A program made the translations under genes and the position numbers. Under the pieces are notes generated by a model, which saw only the letters and a list, made by a program, of their open reading frames with translations, made no database searches and was not told the origin of the DNA. Source: Bartonella sp. M0283 (GTDB lineage Bacteria > Pseudomonadota > Alphaproteobacteria > Rhizobiales > Rhizobiaceae). Taken from it: a stretch of DNA of 64,000 nt. This document shows positions 17,494 through 26,600 of this stretch, in pieces. Where the stretch lies: NCBI RefSeq assembly GCF_016100455.1, contig NZ_JACFSK010000001.1:62001-126000 (forward strand), read 5' to 3'. Every line of letters starts with the position of its first letter. The first letter of the stretch is position 1.

Positions 17494-18108
17494 TCAAGAA
17501 TTGGCCGCAAGGGGAAGAACATCGTTATTTTCCCTTGTCAGTTGAATGGTCGTTTTTTGATTGGCACCATCGTCCAGTTGGCTTTTGAGGAAGGGGGCGA
17601 ATTGGTCGACAGCCTTATCAATGCGGGAAACGAGATCTTGCGACTGGATTTCATTATCCGGCCCGAAATCACGTGACGAAGCGTAGATAGCGGTTGGCAG
17701 GCTGTGCGCCATGAAGAAACCGAAAAGCGGGCGTAACTGGTGTTCAACCATCAAAGCATGACGATCACCGCCACCTGTTGCCGAAAGCAGAACGGGTTTG
17801 CCGTAAAGTCTTTCAGGTTCGATGAGATCGATAAAATGTTTGAACAGTCCGGGATAACTGCCTTTATAGACCGGACTGCCGATGATGACAGCGTCTGCCA
17901 ATGTCAATTCGTCAATAATTTGTTTCCCTTTCGGCTCAAGCTTGTCGGCACGCTGGGCAAGCCCCAGCGTGGTTCCGACATCCAGAAGGTCATAGGTTAC
18001 AACCTCTGTGCCGAATTTTTTCGCCACTTTTTTGCCAATATAATCGACGAGAGCGGTGGTTTTTGATGGCCGGTTGAAGCTGCCGGAAAAAGCAATTACT
18101 TTGCTCAT
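17494..18108 (-). CDS. NAD(P)H-dependent FMN reductase (MsuE/SsuE-like)
   Basis: A 204-residue flavodoxin-fold reductase that supplies reduced FMN to two-component monooxygenases. The first loop is IAFSGSFNRPSKTTALVDYI and the second IIGSPVYKGSYPGLFKHFID, both matching SsuE/MsuE-type FMN reductases. The start at 18108 has AAAGGAC six bases upstream; the frame extends seven codons further without support. It lies 17 bases after the NtaA-type monooxygenase and just before the acetyltransferase, which makes it the natural FMNH2 donor for both luciferase-like enzymes of the operon. Confidence 0.85.
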   Translation of the reverse strand: MSKVIAFSGSFNRPSKTTALVDYIGKKVAKKFGTEVVTYDLLDVGTTLGLAQRADKLEPKGKQIIDELTLADAVIIGSPVYKGSYPGLFKHFIDLIEPERLYGKPVLLSATGGGDRHALMVEHQLRPLFGFFMAHSLPTAIYASSRDFGPDNEIQSQDLVSRIDKAVDQFAPFLKSQLDDGANQKTTIQLTRENNDVLPLAANS

Positions 18109-18125
18109 GTTTTGTCCTTTCGCTT

Positions 18126-19457
18126 TCAAGCAGCAACAATTTGCTGTTTTTCGGCATAACGGTTTGATGGAATGGCAAGACCGAGATTTTCACGCAATGT
18201 TTTGTGATGGAGCTTGCGATCGAAATAGCCGCGTTCTTCAAGGCGGGGCAGGATTTCTGAAGAAAAGTCGTCAAAGCCCTGACCGCTCACCTGCATAGTG
18301 AGGATGAAGCCATCGGCCGCACCTTTATCAAACCATTCGATGATGCGATTTGTAACGTCGTCATAACTGCCGATAAAATCGCCATGTTGTGTGGTTTCAT
18401 TCAATGCAACTTCGCGCAAAGTCAGGCCTTTTTCTTTTGCCTCGCGTTTGATGCGGTCGCTTGTCGAGCGGAAACTGTTTTTCCCAATATCGCCAATTTC
18501 AGGGAAAGGTTTGTCGAGATCATATTGCGCAAAATCATGATGGTCGAAATAGCGGCCAAGATAGGCAAGCGCATCTTCAATATTGACGAGATTGCGGATT
18601 TCGCGAAATTTTTCTTCCGCCTCTTCTTTGGTGCGGCCGACAATCGGGTTGATACCCGGAAAAATCTTCACATCATTGAGCGAGCGACCATGTGCAACCG
18701 CTCCATCCCTGATGCGCTTGGCATAGTTTTTAGCCTCTTCAATTTCTTTGATATGGGTAAAGACCGCCTCGGCATATTTGGAGGCGAAATGAATGCCGGA
18801 TTCGGATGCGCCAGCCTGAAAAATGACCGGTTCGCCTTGCGGGGAACGCTGGATGTTGAGCGGCCCTTCAACCGAGAAAAACTTGCCGTGATGGTTGACG
18901 CGGTGCATTTTCTTCGGGTCAAAAAACTGGCCGGTTTCGCGGTTACGGATAAACGCATCTTCTTCCCATGAAGACCATAACCCTTTCACCACGTCGATAT
19001 ATTCGCTGGCGATTTCATAACGCAATGTATGATCGGGATGAGGACGGCCATAATTTTTGGCGGTCCCTTCAAGCGGGGTTGTTACAATGTTCCATGCAGC
19101 CCGCCCGCCACTTAAAAGGTCAAGGGACGCAAATTGGCGAGCAACCGTGAACGGGTCGCTATAAGAGGTTGAAACCGTGCCACCAAGACCGATTTTAGAG
19201 GTATGCGCCGCAAGAAACGATAGCAGAGTGAGCGGTTCGAAACGGTTCAGAAAATGCGGAATTGATTTTTCATTGATATAAAGCCCGTCGGCAACAAAAA
19301 CGAAAGCGAGCCCCTCGGCTTCGGCGCGTTTGGCAAGATTGACATTGTAAGCAATATTGACACTTGCATCTGCGGGAACGGAAGGGTGGCGCCATGAATT
19401 CATATGGCCGCCTGCACCATGAAGCATGATGCCGAAATTGATTTTTTTATGCGTCAT
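18126..19457 (-). CDS. FMN-dependent monooxygenase of the NtaA/SnaA/DmoA family
   Basis: A 443-residue luciferase-like flavin monooxygenase. Family marks are NFGIMLHGAGGHMNSWRHP at the N-terminus, VFVADGLY, the LGGTVSTSYSDPFTVARQFA strand, SGGRAAWNIVTTP and the later QAGASESGIHFASKYAEAVF. Members act on chelators, dimethyl sulfide, dibenzothiophene sulfone, or (YxeK type) S-modified cysteines, using FMNH2 from a partner reductase. Such a reductase gene lies directly downstream. With the acetyltransferase, amino-acid transporter and cysteine synthase in the same operon, a C-S-cleaving role on an N-acetylated S-substituted cysteine is the best guess. The exact substrate cannot be read from the sequence. 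Confidence 0.87.
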   Translation of the reverse strand: MTHKKINFGIMLHGAGGHMNSWRHPSVPADASVNIAYNVNLAKRAEAEGLAFVFVADGLYINEKSIPHFLNRFEPLTLLSFLAAHTSKIGLGGTVSTSYSDPFTVARQFASLDLLSGGRAAWNIVTTPLEGTAKNYGRPHPDHTLRYEIASEYIDVVKGLWSSWEEDAFIRNRETGQFFDPKKMHRVNHHGKFFSVEGPLNIQRSPQGEPVIFQAGASESGIHFASKYAEAVFTHIKEIEEAKNYAKRIRDGAVAHGRSLNDVKIFPGINPIVGRTKEEAEEKFREIRNLVNIEDALAYLGRYFDHHDFAQYDLDKPFPEIGDIGKNSFRSTSDRIKREAKEKGLTLREVALNETTQHGDFIGSYDDVTNRIIEWFDKGAADGFILTMQVSGQGFDDFSSEILPRLEERGYFDRKLHHKTLRENLGLAIPSNRYAEKQQIVAA

Positions 19458-19478
19458 CTTAAATCTCCTTGATATGGG

Positions 19479-20483
19479 TCAGGCGGCGAGTTTTTCTTGC
19501 TCGAAAGCAAGAGCGCCAATTGCATTGATACGTTCTTCGACACTGCTTGCAGGCAATTCCAACATGAATTCACCAATTCCGAACTGGTGATGGAGGGCTT
19601 GCAACTCCTTGTTGACCGTTGCAGCAGTGCCGGCAATAATCTGTGTGCGATGTTCTTCGATGGTATAGTCGGAACGACCGGAAAGACGGCCAAAATCTTC
19701 TGCCGCTTCTAAAGTGGTTAGTGAAAAAGTTTTGCCATCGGAAAAATGGATTTTATAAATGGCAATTGCATCGGCGCGCTCTTTTGCCCGCTTGTCGGAT
19801 TTATCAATGACGGCGGCAAGTGCCAATTGCGGAACGCCACCGGAAGTCGCCCGACGAAAAGTGGAAACAGTATTTTTCAACTTCTCTTCGCTGCCATTCA
19901 AATGTCCGGCATAGCTGAATTGCCAGCCAAGACGTGCAGCGAGTTTTGCACTCTCGGCACTTGCTCCAAGCAGGAAGGTACTGGCACGGACTTCCGGCTT
20001 GGGCGTTGCGGCCAACCCTTTGAAGCGCCCGTCCTTGATTTCCTCTCCGCCGAGGAGCTTATCGAGAAGTTCCAGTTTCTCTTCGAAACCGATGCGGTTT
20101 TCATCCGAAAATTCCGCCTGAAGTGCTGCTGTTGTATGTGGCAAACCACCCGGTGTTTTGCCGATGCCGAGGTCTACGCGTCCCGGTTCGATAGCCGAGA
20201 GCACATTGAAGACTTCAGCTATTTTATACGGACTATAATGTTGCAACATGACGCCACCCGAACCGATGCGGATTTTGCGCGTTGCTGCCAACAGATAGGC
20301 AACAAGTATTTCCGGTGCGCTCGACGCAAATTCTTTGGAATGATGATGTTCGGCTACCCAAAAACGACGAAAACCAGCCGCTTCTGCTGCACGAGCTGTT
20401 TCTACTGCATTCCGTAACGCTTGCCCGGCATTGCGGTTGATATCAAGCGGGCATTTATCCAAAAGGCTCAAGTCATAGACCAT
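19479..20483 (-). CDS. LLM class flavin-dependent oxidoreductase (MsnO8-like)
   Basis: A 334-residue luciferase-like oxidoreductase and the first gene of the operon. It shows the short-form LLM pattern: LSLLDKCPLDINRNAGQALR at the N-terminus, FRRFWVAEHHH with the active-site His cluster, IRIGSGGVMLQHYSPYKIAE and DLGIGKTPGG. This agrees with the MsnO8 type. It lies 21 bases before the NtaA-type gene, so the two flavin enzymes are co-expressed. It may oxidise a different sulfur compound or a product of the other enzyme. The promoter should lie in 20484-20682, shared with the divergent DUF3088 gene. Confidence 0.86.
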   Translation of the reverse strand: MVYDLSLLDKCPLDINRNAGQALRNAVETARAAEAAGFRRFWVAEHHHSKEFASSAPEILVAYLLAATRKIRIGSGGVMLQHYSPYKIAEVFNVLSAIEPGRVDLGIGKTPGGLPHTTAALQAEFSDENRIGFEEKLELLDKLLGGEEIKDGRFKGLAATPKPEVRASTFLLGASAESAKLAARLGWQFSYAGHLNGSEEKLKNTVSTFRRATSGGVPQLALAAVIDKSDKRAKERADAIAIYKIHFSDGKTFSLTTLEAAEDFGRLSGRSDYTIEEHRTQIIAGTAATVNKELQALHHQFGIGEFMLELPASSVEERINAIGALAFEQEKLAA

Positions 20484-20682
20484 TACAAAATCTCCTGCCG
20501 GTTAAACGGTTGTTCTGTCCTTATTCCTTCCGGACACCGTCTCGTTTTTTATAATCGGCGGAGAATTTGGATTTTGATAGCCTATCCATTCTATAGTTTT
20601 TCGAAATGTTAAAAAACATTTCCTGCTTTTCTCGGGTTTTTAAATTGGGATAATGGTCAATGCGCGTCAGAAAGGCGTATAA

Positions 20683-20732
20683 AATTCCAAACCAATATTA
20701 TTTAGAGAATTTCAAACCAGTATCATTCAGAA
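20683..20732 (+). repeat. Two 25-bp tandem repeats in front of the DUF3088 gene
   Basis: 20683-20707 and 20708-20732 are imperfect direct copies; both read AATT(C/T)CAAACCA(A/G)TAT(T/C)ATT with a few further differences. They end 11 bases before the start codon at 20744, within the probable leader. A transcription-factor or RNA-based control site is possible. Confidence 0.55.
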
Positions 20733-20743
20733 AAGAGGTAACG

Positions 20744-21088
20744 ATGGCCAAAGATATTCTTTTTCTATTGCCGAAGGCTTTTAAAGACCCCAACCAGCCT
20801 GATAAATTGTTTTATTGTCCCCACTGCTTGCCGATCGAAGGGGCACTTGCCTCCTTTAAAGACAAGCTTAAAGATCTTGATGTGCGCTACGCCGAATTCA
20901 CCCGTCCGCGCCAAAACGTCATTGCGCTTGCCGGAGAAGACAATCAGTCTCTGCCACTTCTAATACTTGGTGAAGGGCGTAAAACAGAGCATAAAACCGG
21001 TGACTATAACGGCCATCAGCTCGTGGCGGGAGCAAAACCCATATTGGCGGCCCTGGCGGAGCTTTACGGAATTCCGGTCAGTCATTGA
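20744..21088 (+). CDS. DUF3088 family protein, thioredoxin-like with CPHC motif
   Basis: A 114-residue small cytoplasmic protein. The start at 20744 has AAAAGAGGT upstream; the frame is open 28 codons further through the tandem repeats but without family resemblance. The N-terminal strand MAKDILFLLPKAF is followed by FYCPHCLPIEGALASF, which places a CPxC pair at the head of a helix as in thioredoxin and glutaredoxin folds. This matches the DUF3088 family. A role in thiol chemistry is possible and would fit the divergent sulfur operon, but no function is established. Confidence 0.75.
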   Translation: MAKDILFLLPKAFKDPNQPDKLFYCPHCLPIEGALASFKDKLKDLDVRYAEFTRPRQNVIALAGEDNQSLPLLILGEGRKTEHKTGDYNGHQLVAGAKPILAALAELYGIPVSH

Positions 21089-21399
21089 TTGGGGATTCGA
21101 GAATTTAGTAGTCGATAGTGTGCAATCGGAATTGTTTAGCAAATAACGTCCGATTGCGTTCCAAGCCAAGGCTCGACAATTCTGTCATCGCACTATTTTT
21201 CGCCGAAAATTTTTGCAAAAAGAAATGTGCCAAACAATAATGGCGTCAAACAATAAAGGCATCGCCTTGGGCAAATGCGCCAAGAGAGATATGGAAAATT
21301 GCTTAACTTCTGCGGCAATCAAATAATGTTTGGTTCTTCGAAGGAATTTTGCCATTACCTTTTTAACAGAATTGATTGAAAAATAGGTGCAATGTTTAA

Positions 21400-21436
21400 A
21401 AAAACCGGACGCGGCATAACAGCTTTTCCGGTTTTT
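21400..21436 (+). terminator. Intrinsic terminator, possibly bidirectional
   Basis: AAAAACCGGA (21400-21409) pairs perfectly with TCCGGTTTTT (21427-21436) around a 17-nt loop, with T residues following on the plus strand and A residues preceding. It is about 310 bases after the DUF3088 gene. Confidence 0.7.
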
Positions 21437-21510
21437 ATTTTCTTGCCGATGGGATTATGAAATCCGCATTCATTTGTGTTTCCACTCATAAAAATTAAAA
21501 ATCTGACAAT

Positions 21511-21549
21511 AGAAAAGCTGAAAATAGAAAAGCTGAAAATAGAAAAGCG
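21511..21549 (+). repeat. 15-bp tandem repeat, 2.6 copies
   Basis: The unit AGAAAAGCTGAAAAT occurs at 21511-21525 and 21526-21540 without change, and its first eight bases recur at 21541. It is non-coding in all likelihood. Confidence 0.7.
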
Positions 21550-22195
21550 GGTAATTCAAGAGCCATTAAGGATATTTTTTTGAGCGCTTTTTTGTCACGA
21601 AAGGCTATGTGTAACACCAAACGCTGTTTACCATTTGACGCTGCGGCGCTGCCAGAATGTTTGGAGACTGCGATAGCAATTCAATCGGGTATAGTTAGAT
21701 AATCGGATATAGCCCTGCAATTGGATATTGCAGCCGCAAGGGAAAAACTTGATCAAAAATCGGCAAGGTCAGGCTTTGGTGACGATCGGCCATCAGGAAC
21801 GCAAAACTTCAATTTCGGGAATGGGAAGTTTAAAAAACACCGCGATAAAATGGAGTTTGTTTTTGGCTTTCTTTTTAGCTCGTTGTAGAAAATGACCTTT
21901 TCTTCATAAAAATGGTGTTTTAAACGGATAAAAGAGTAAAACAAATTATGTTACAGCTTTGCTTTTGAAGCGAATTATGATAGGAATATTGATGTTCAAA
22001 TTATTTGAACGGATTAAATGAAATTTATTTTATGAACTTGCAATGGTACTTCTTTGGCAAGCATGTAATTTATTGAATAAAAACACTCTTATAACAAAAA
22101 TATTGTTTTTTTTACTGCGTCATTTTTGCCTCTTGTTTTGTTTCATTGTAAACACTAACTCAAAAAAACACCTCTGTTGAAAAGGGAGAATTTTC

Positions 22196-22969
22196 ATGAC
22201 GAATAAAGTAGCTGTAGTCACGGGTTCAGGTCAGGGAATTGGTCGCGCTATTGCTTTGCATCTGGCAAAAGACGGCTTCAATATTGGTCTTGTCGATGTC
22301 AAGAAAGACAAGATTGCCGCAGTTAAAAAAGAAATCGAAGCTTTAGGGCAAAAAGCCACAACAATTACCGGTGATATTTCTGTGCGTGAAGAGGTTTATG
22401 GTGCGATTGAGCAAGCCGAAAAAGACCTCGGTGGTTTTGATGTGATGGTCAATAATGCCGGCATTGCACAGGTTAACGCTTTGGCCGATGTAACACCTGA
22501 AGAAGTTGATAAAATTTTCAAGATCAATGTTCAGGGTGTCTTGTGGGGTATTCAGGCTGCCGCCAAGAAATTCATTGCCAGAAAACAAAAAGGCAAGATT
22601 GTCAGTGCTTGTTCTATCGCCGGACAGGAAGGTTATGCAATGCTTGGCATTTATTCGGCAACAAAATTTGCTGTGCGCGGTTTGACACAAGCTGCTGCCA
22701 AGGAATACGCTTCTCACGGTATTACGGTTAATGCCTATTGCCCGGGTGTTGTGGGAACAGATATGTGGGTGGAAATTGACAAACGCTTCCACGAGACCAC
22801 AGGTGCACCTCTCGGTGAAACCTATAAGAAATTTGTTGGCGGCATTGCGCTTGGTCGTGCCGAAACACCCGATGATGTGGCAAATCTCGTTTCGTTCCTT
22901 GCAAGTCCGGCTTCCGATTACATAACCGGTCAATCCATTTTGACAGATGGCGGTATGGTTTACCGTTGA
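22196..22969 (+). CDS. butA: Acetoin/diacetyl reductase, short-chain dehydrogenase
   Basis: A 257-residue NAD(H)-dependent SDR enzyme that interconverts diacetyl, acetoin and 2,3-butanediol. The cofactor motif TGSGQGIG is at residues 9-16, NNAG at 85-88, and the catalytic set is Ser139, Tyr152 and Lys156. The C-terminal [12 protein letters not shown] and the [19 protein letters not shown] segment are typical of (S)-acetoin-forming diacetyl reductases. The start has AAGGGAGAA upstream and follows a long AT-rich leader. The gene stands alone and ends in a strong terminator. A role in redox balance or carbon overflow during growth on sugars is likely. Confidence 0.88.
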   Translation: MTNKVAVVTGSGQGIGRAIALHLAKDGFNIGLVDVKKDKIAAVKKEIEALGQKATTITGDISVREEVYGAIEQAEKDLGGFDVMVNNAGIAQVNALADVTPEEVDKIFKINVQGVLWGIQAAAKKFIARKQKGKIVSACSIAGQEGYAMLGIYSATKFAVRGLTQAAAKEYASHGITVNAYCPGVVGTDMWVEIDKRFHETTGAPLGETYKKFVGGIALGRAETPDDVANLVSFLASPASDYITGQSILTDGGMVYR

Positions 22970-23003
22970 TAAAAAAGAACTTTTTATATTATTTCCCAGC
23001 ATT

Positions 23004-23029
23004 AAGGCCGTTTTTAAAACGGCCTTTTT
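23004..23029 (+). terminator. Intrinsic terminator of butA
   Basis: AAGGCCGTTTT (23004-23014) pairs with AAAACGGCCTT (23016-23026), followed by TTT. It lies 35 bases after the stop. Confidence 0.88.
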
Positions 23030-23648
23030 GGTTTCCGGAACAAACCGGTTATGAATAGCGAGAATTTAATTTTTATTATGAATGTTGTTTAATTAAATAT
23101 ACTTTACGAGATTTATTTATAGGAAACAAAGTATATGTATAAAATGACAATTAATTAAAAATTAACCATATTATAATTCGTAATAATAATAAATATATAT
23201 TTAAAAAACTGAACTATGAGATTTTTTACAGCCCTTTTCGATTAGGGTTTTTTCAAAAAACTGTCGGTTATTCAATATATTTAGGAAATATTAATTGGCA
23301 GAATATTGACGGTCAAAAACAAAAAAATACACTCGTAAAAGCCGTTATAAATGTATTTTGATAAAAAATTTTTTCCATATTTTGTTTTATTGAAAATTAA
23401 AATCCGTTTTTGATCATGAATGGCTCTAATCCGCATTGTGAAACTATATTTTTAAGTTGCAAAAAATATAGAAAACAACTATAAGTAGTATTGTCTATTG
23501 TCTTTCCCGCGTTAGGTAAAAGGCAATGTGTCGTTCGAAAGCACATGCTGCGGTGAGTGTCTTTGGGGGAAATCGCGACTATTGGGTACTGAGCATGTGG
23601 TGATTGAAACCACAGCGATATTTCTATGAGTGATCCAGGTAGCGAGAT
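23030..23648. other. Upstream region of the giant adhesin gene
   Basis: About 620 bases. The left two thirds are very AT-rich and hold a perfect CtrA-type box (23151-23166). The right third (about 23500-23648) is of normal composition and contains a small hairpin (TGTGGT with ACCACA near 23598-23613). It probably combines promoter and long leader. Confidence 0.5.
23151..23166 (+). promoter_or_regulatory. CtrA-type box upstream of the giant adhesin
   Basis: The sequence matches TTAA-N7-TTAAC without mismatch: TTAA at 23151-23154 and TTAAC at 23162-23166. This is the full binding consensus of CtrA, the cell-cycle regulator of alphaproteobacteria. It lies 480 bases before the start codon. In such AT-rich DNA a chance match is possible. 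Confidence 0.5.
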
Positions 23649-26600
23649 ATGACGAAGTCGGATATTATAAAACAGCATCCCGTAGTACAATTGACGGAAA
23701 AGAGCGGCTCGGTAGACAGTGGTGGCAAGCCGCTGAATTTCGTTCTTACGGCAGACAAGGAAAGCATTTCCAATTATAGCCGTGCCGGCAATGATCTGGT
23801 TATCAATTTTGCGGATGGGAAAACTGTTCGCATCAAGAATTTCTTCAATGCGGGTCATCCGATTTGTAATCTCATTTTTATTGATGACGGCGCAACCTGG
23901 CTGACCGACTTCAGTCAGGCTTTGAGCGCCAATGGTGACGGTGTTGTTGATAGCAATGTGCTCTATGAAGAGATAACCGACAAGAGCGGTTATTCGAACG
24001 GTGTACTTCTCGGAATTCTGGGAGCTGCTGGCGGCATTAGCGGTGCTGCGGCAGAAGCTTCTAATGATGATAACAATCATCATGATGATGGTATCAGTAC
24101 ACCGCCGGCTGCACCTTTATATTCGGTGATAAACAACAATGATCCGAAAAATCTTCTCGCGGTCAAAAATGGCGGTTATCTCAATGATACCACGCCGCTA
24201 TTGTCGGGTAAGGGCACGCCTGGCAACACAATCAGGATTCACATTGACGGTTTTCCGGATATGACCACAAAGGTCAATCCCGATGGCACATGGAGTTTCG
24301 AATTACCGAAGCTTACCGACGGACATTACATTGCCAAAGTAACCCAGATTGACGCCAACGGTCAGGTCAGTAAAGAGGCAAATTACGAGTTCAATGTGGA
24401 TACGCACGCCCCCGATGCGCCGACTATTGCCCATGGTTTCGATGATGTCTCGCCTAATCCGGTTGGTTCCGACGGAACGTTGAAGGATGGCGATTATACC
24501 AATGACAAAACGCCCACTTTGACAGGTAAGGGAGAGCCTGGAAGCACGGTTAAAATTTATGATACCGACGACAAAGGCAACAAAACACTTGTGGGAACCG
24601 GCACTGTCGGTAAAGATGGCAACTGGTCGGTTGAAACGAACAAAGCTTTAAGTGAAGGTCACCATAAACTCAACACGACTTTGACCGATGCTGCCGGTAA
24701 TGAAAGTGCGGGAACCGATTTCAATATCAATATCGATTCAAGCAAACCGGCAAAAATAGAAAATTTCCGCGTCGAGGATAATTATCCCGAAATAACCGGT
24801 GCGCTGCCATTGACGGGCGGTACGACCGATGACGAAACACCGGTTTTTGCCGGTAAAATCGGCAAGGATGTTACACAGATCATCATCAAGTTGAACGGCC
24901 ATGAATTTGTGATTGACCGCAACACTTTGAACGAAGCCGGTCCTCAAAGAGGGGCGGGAGAAAAAGTCATCCGTGATGATGGCACATTCGCCTTCCGTTT
25001 GCCTCAGGCCTATAAACTCACCAATGGCAACTATAATTATGAAGTTTATGCCAAAAACAAAGTCGGTAATGAAAGCGATCATATAAACGGCAATTTCGCT
25101 TTTGATCGGACAATACCGCCAGCTATCGATAGTCAAAATCTTGATGTTATTGATAATGTCGGGGCGTTAACCGGTTCCTACAAGAATTGGCCCAAGCACC
25201 AATCGGACAATGCCAAGGTAACCGACGATAACCATGCTACATTCAAGGGAAAGGTTCCTGCCGGATATGATATCGGCAAGATCAGCCATATCAATATTTA
25301 TGATGGCGACACGAAAATCGGTGAAGCCAAAGTCAATGCGGATGGAACGTTCGAATATAGTCAGGAATGGACCAAAGGGCAGCACCGTTTGAGTGCGGCG
25401 ATTGTCAATAAGGCAGGCACCATCGGTTCACACAGCAATCCCGATGATTTCAACTTTTTTATCGATAGCGATATTGCACCGGCGCCGACAATCGAGGGAG
25501 TTGACGACAGCAAGGGTGCCCCGCATATTGACGGGCACGCAACCAATTCCAACAGTTTCGCGCTTAACGGCAACGGGCCGGCAAACGGCAAAGTAACCGT
25601 TAAACTCTATGATCATAACGGAAAACAGGTTCTCGATTCCACAGGTCATCCGGTAGAATGGACAACCGATGTTTCGGCAGGCGGCAAGTGGTCGGTCGAT
25701 ACCGGCGATCTTTCCCATCTCAATCCACCTTTAGGCGATGGCCAATATAGCTTCAAAGCCGATGCTGTAGATGCAAAAGGGACGGCAACAAATCCATCCA
25801 ATGTCCATAATCTCGAGCGTGATACTTTGGCACCGGATGCGCCGAAGATCAGTCAGGGTACGGATAATGTTGCGCCGGACCCCGAGGGAAAAGATGGTAC
25901 ACTTCATGACGGAGATTACACGAACGACAAGACGCCCACTTTGACAGGCAAGGGAGAACCGGGTGGAACTGTCAATATTTATGACACAGACGAAACTGGA
26001 AATCGCACGCTTGTTGGAACCGGTACTGTCGGCAATGACGGGAACTGGTCGGTTGAAACGACGAAGCCGTTAAGTGATGGCCACCATAAGCTTGTTACAA
26101 CTGTCACCGATGCGGCCGGTAACGAAGGCGCCGGCAGTGAATTCAATGTCAATATCGATACGAGCAATCCGGGTAAAATTGAAGATTTCCGCGTTCAAGA
26201 CAATTATCCGGAGATTACCGGAGATTTACCGCTTGTCGGTGGCAAGACCGATGATGATACGCCGGTATTTGCCGGCAAGATCAGCAAGGACGCAACCCAC
26301 CTTATCATCAAGCTCAATGGCCATGAATTTGTCATTGACCGCAATACGGTAAATGAAACGGGGTCTCAAAGAGGGGCTGGAGAGAAAGTTATCCGTGATG
26401 ATGGCACATTTGCGTTCCGCTTGCCTCAAGCCTATAAGCTCGTCAACGGGCATTATGATGTTGAAGCTTATGCGAAAAACAGTGTCGGCAACGAGAGCGA
26501 GCACATCAAAGGCGATTTCGATTTCGAACGTGGTGTGCCGCCAACAATCAATAAAGAAGGCCTCGACCTTGTTGATAATGTCGGGTCGGTTACCGGTTCT

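Larger units (their letters stand above)
21089..22195. other. 1.1-kb intergenic region
   Basis: No convincing gene. It contains a terminator (21400-21436), a short tandem repeat (21511-21549) and, from about 21950 to 22180, very AT-rich DNA that probably holds the promoter of the acetoin reductase gene. A 63-codon minus-strand ORF (21753-21944) shows no family resemblance. Confidence 0.5.
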
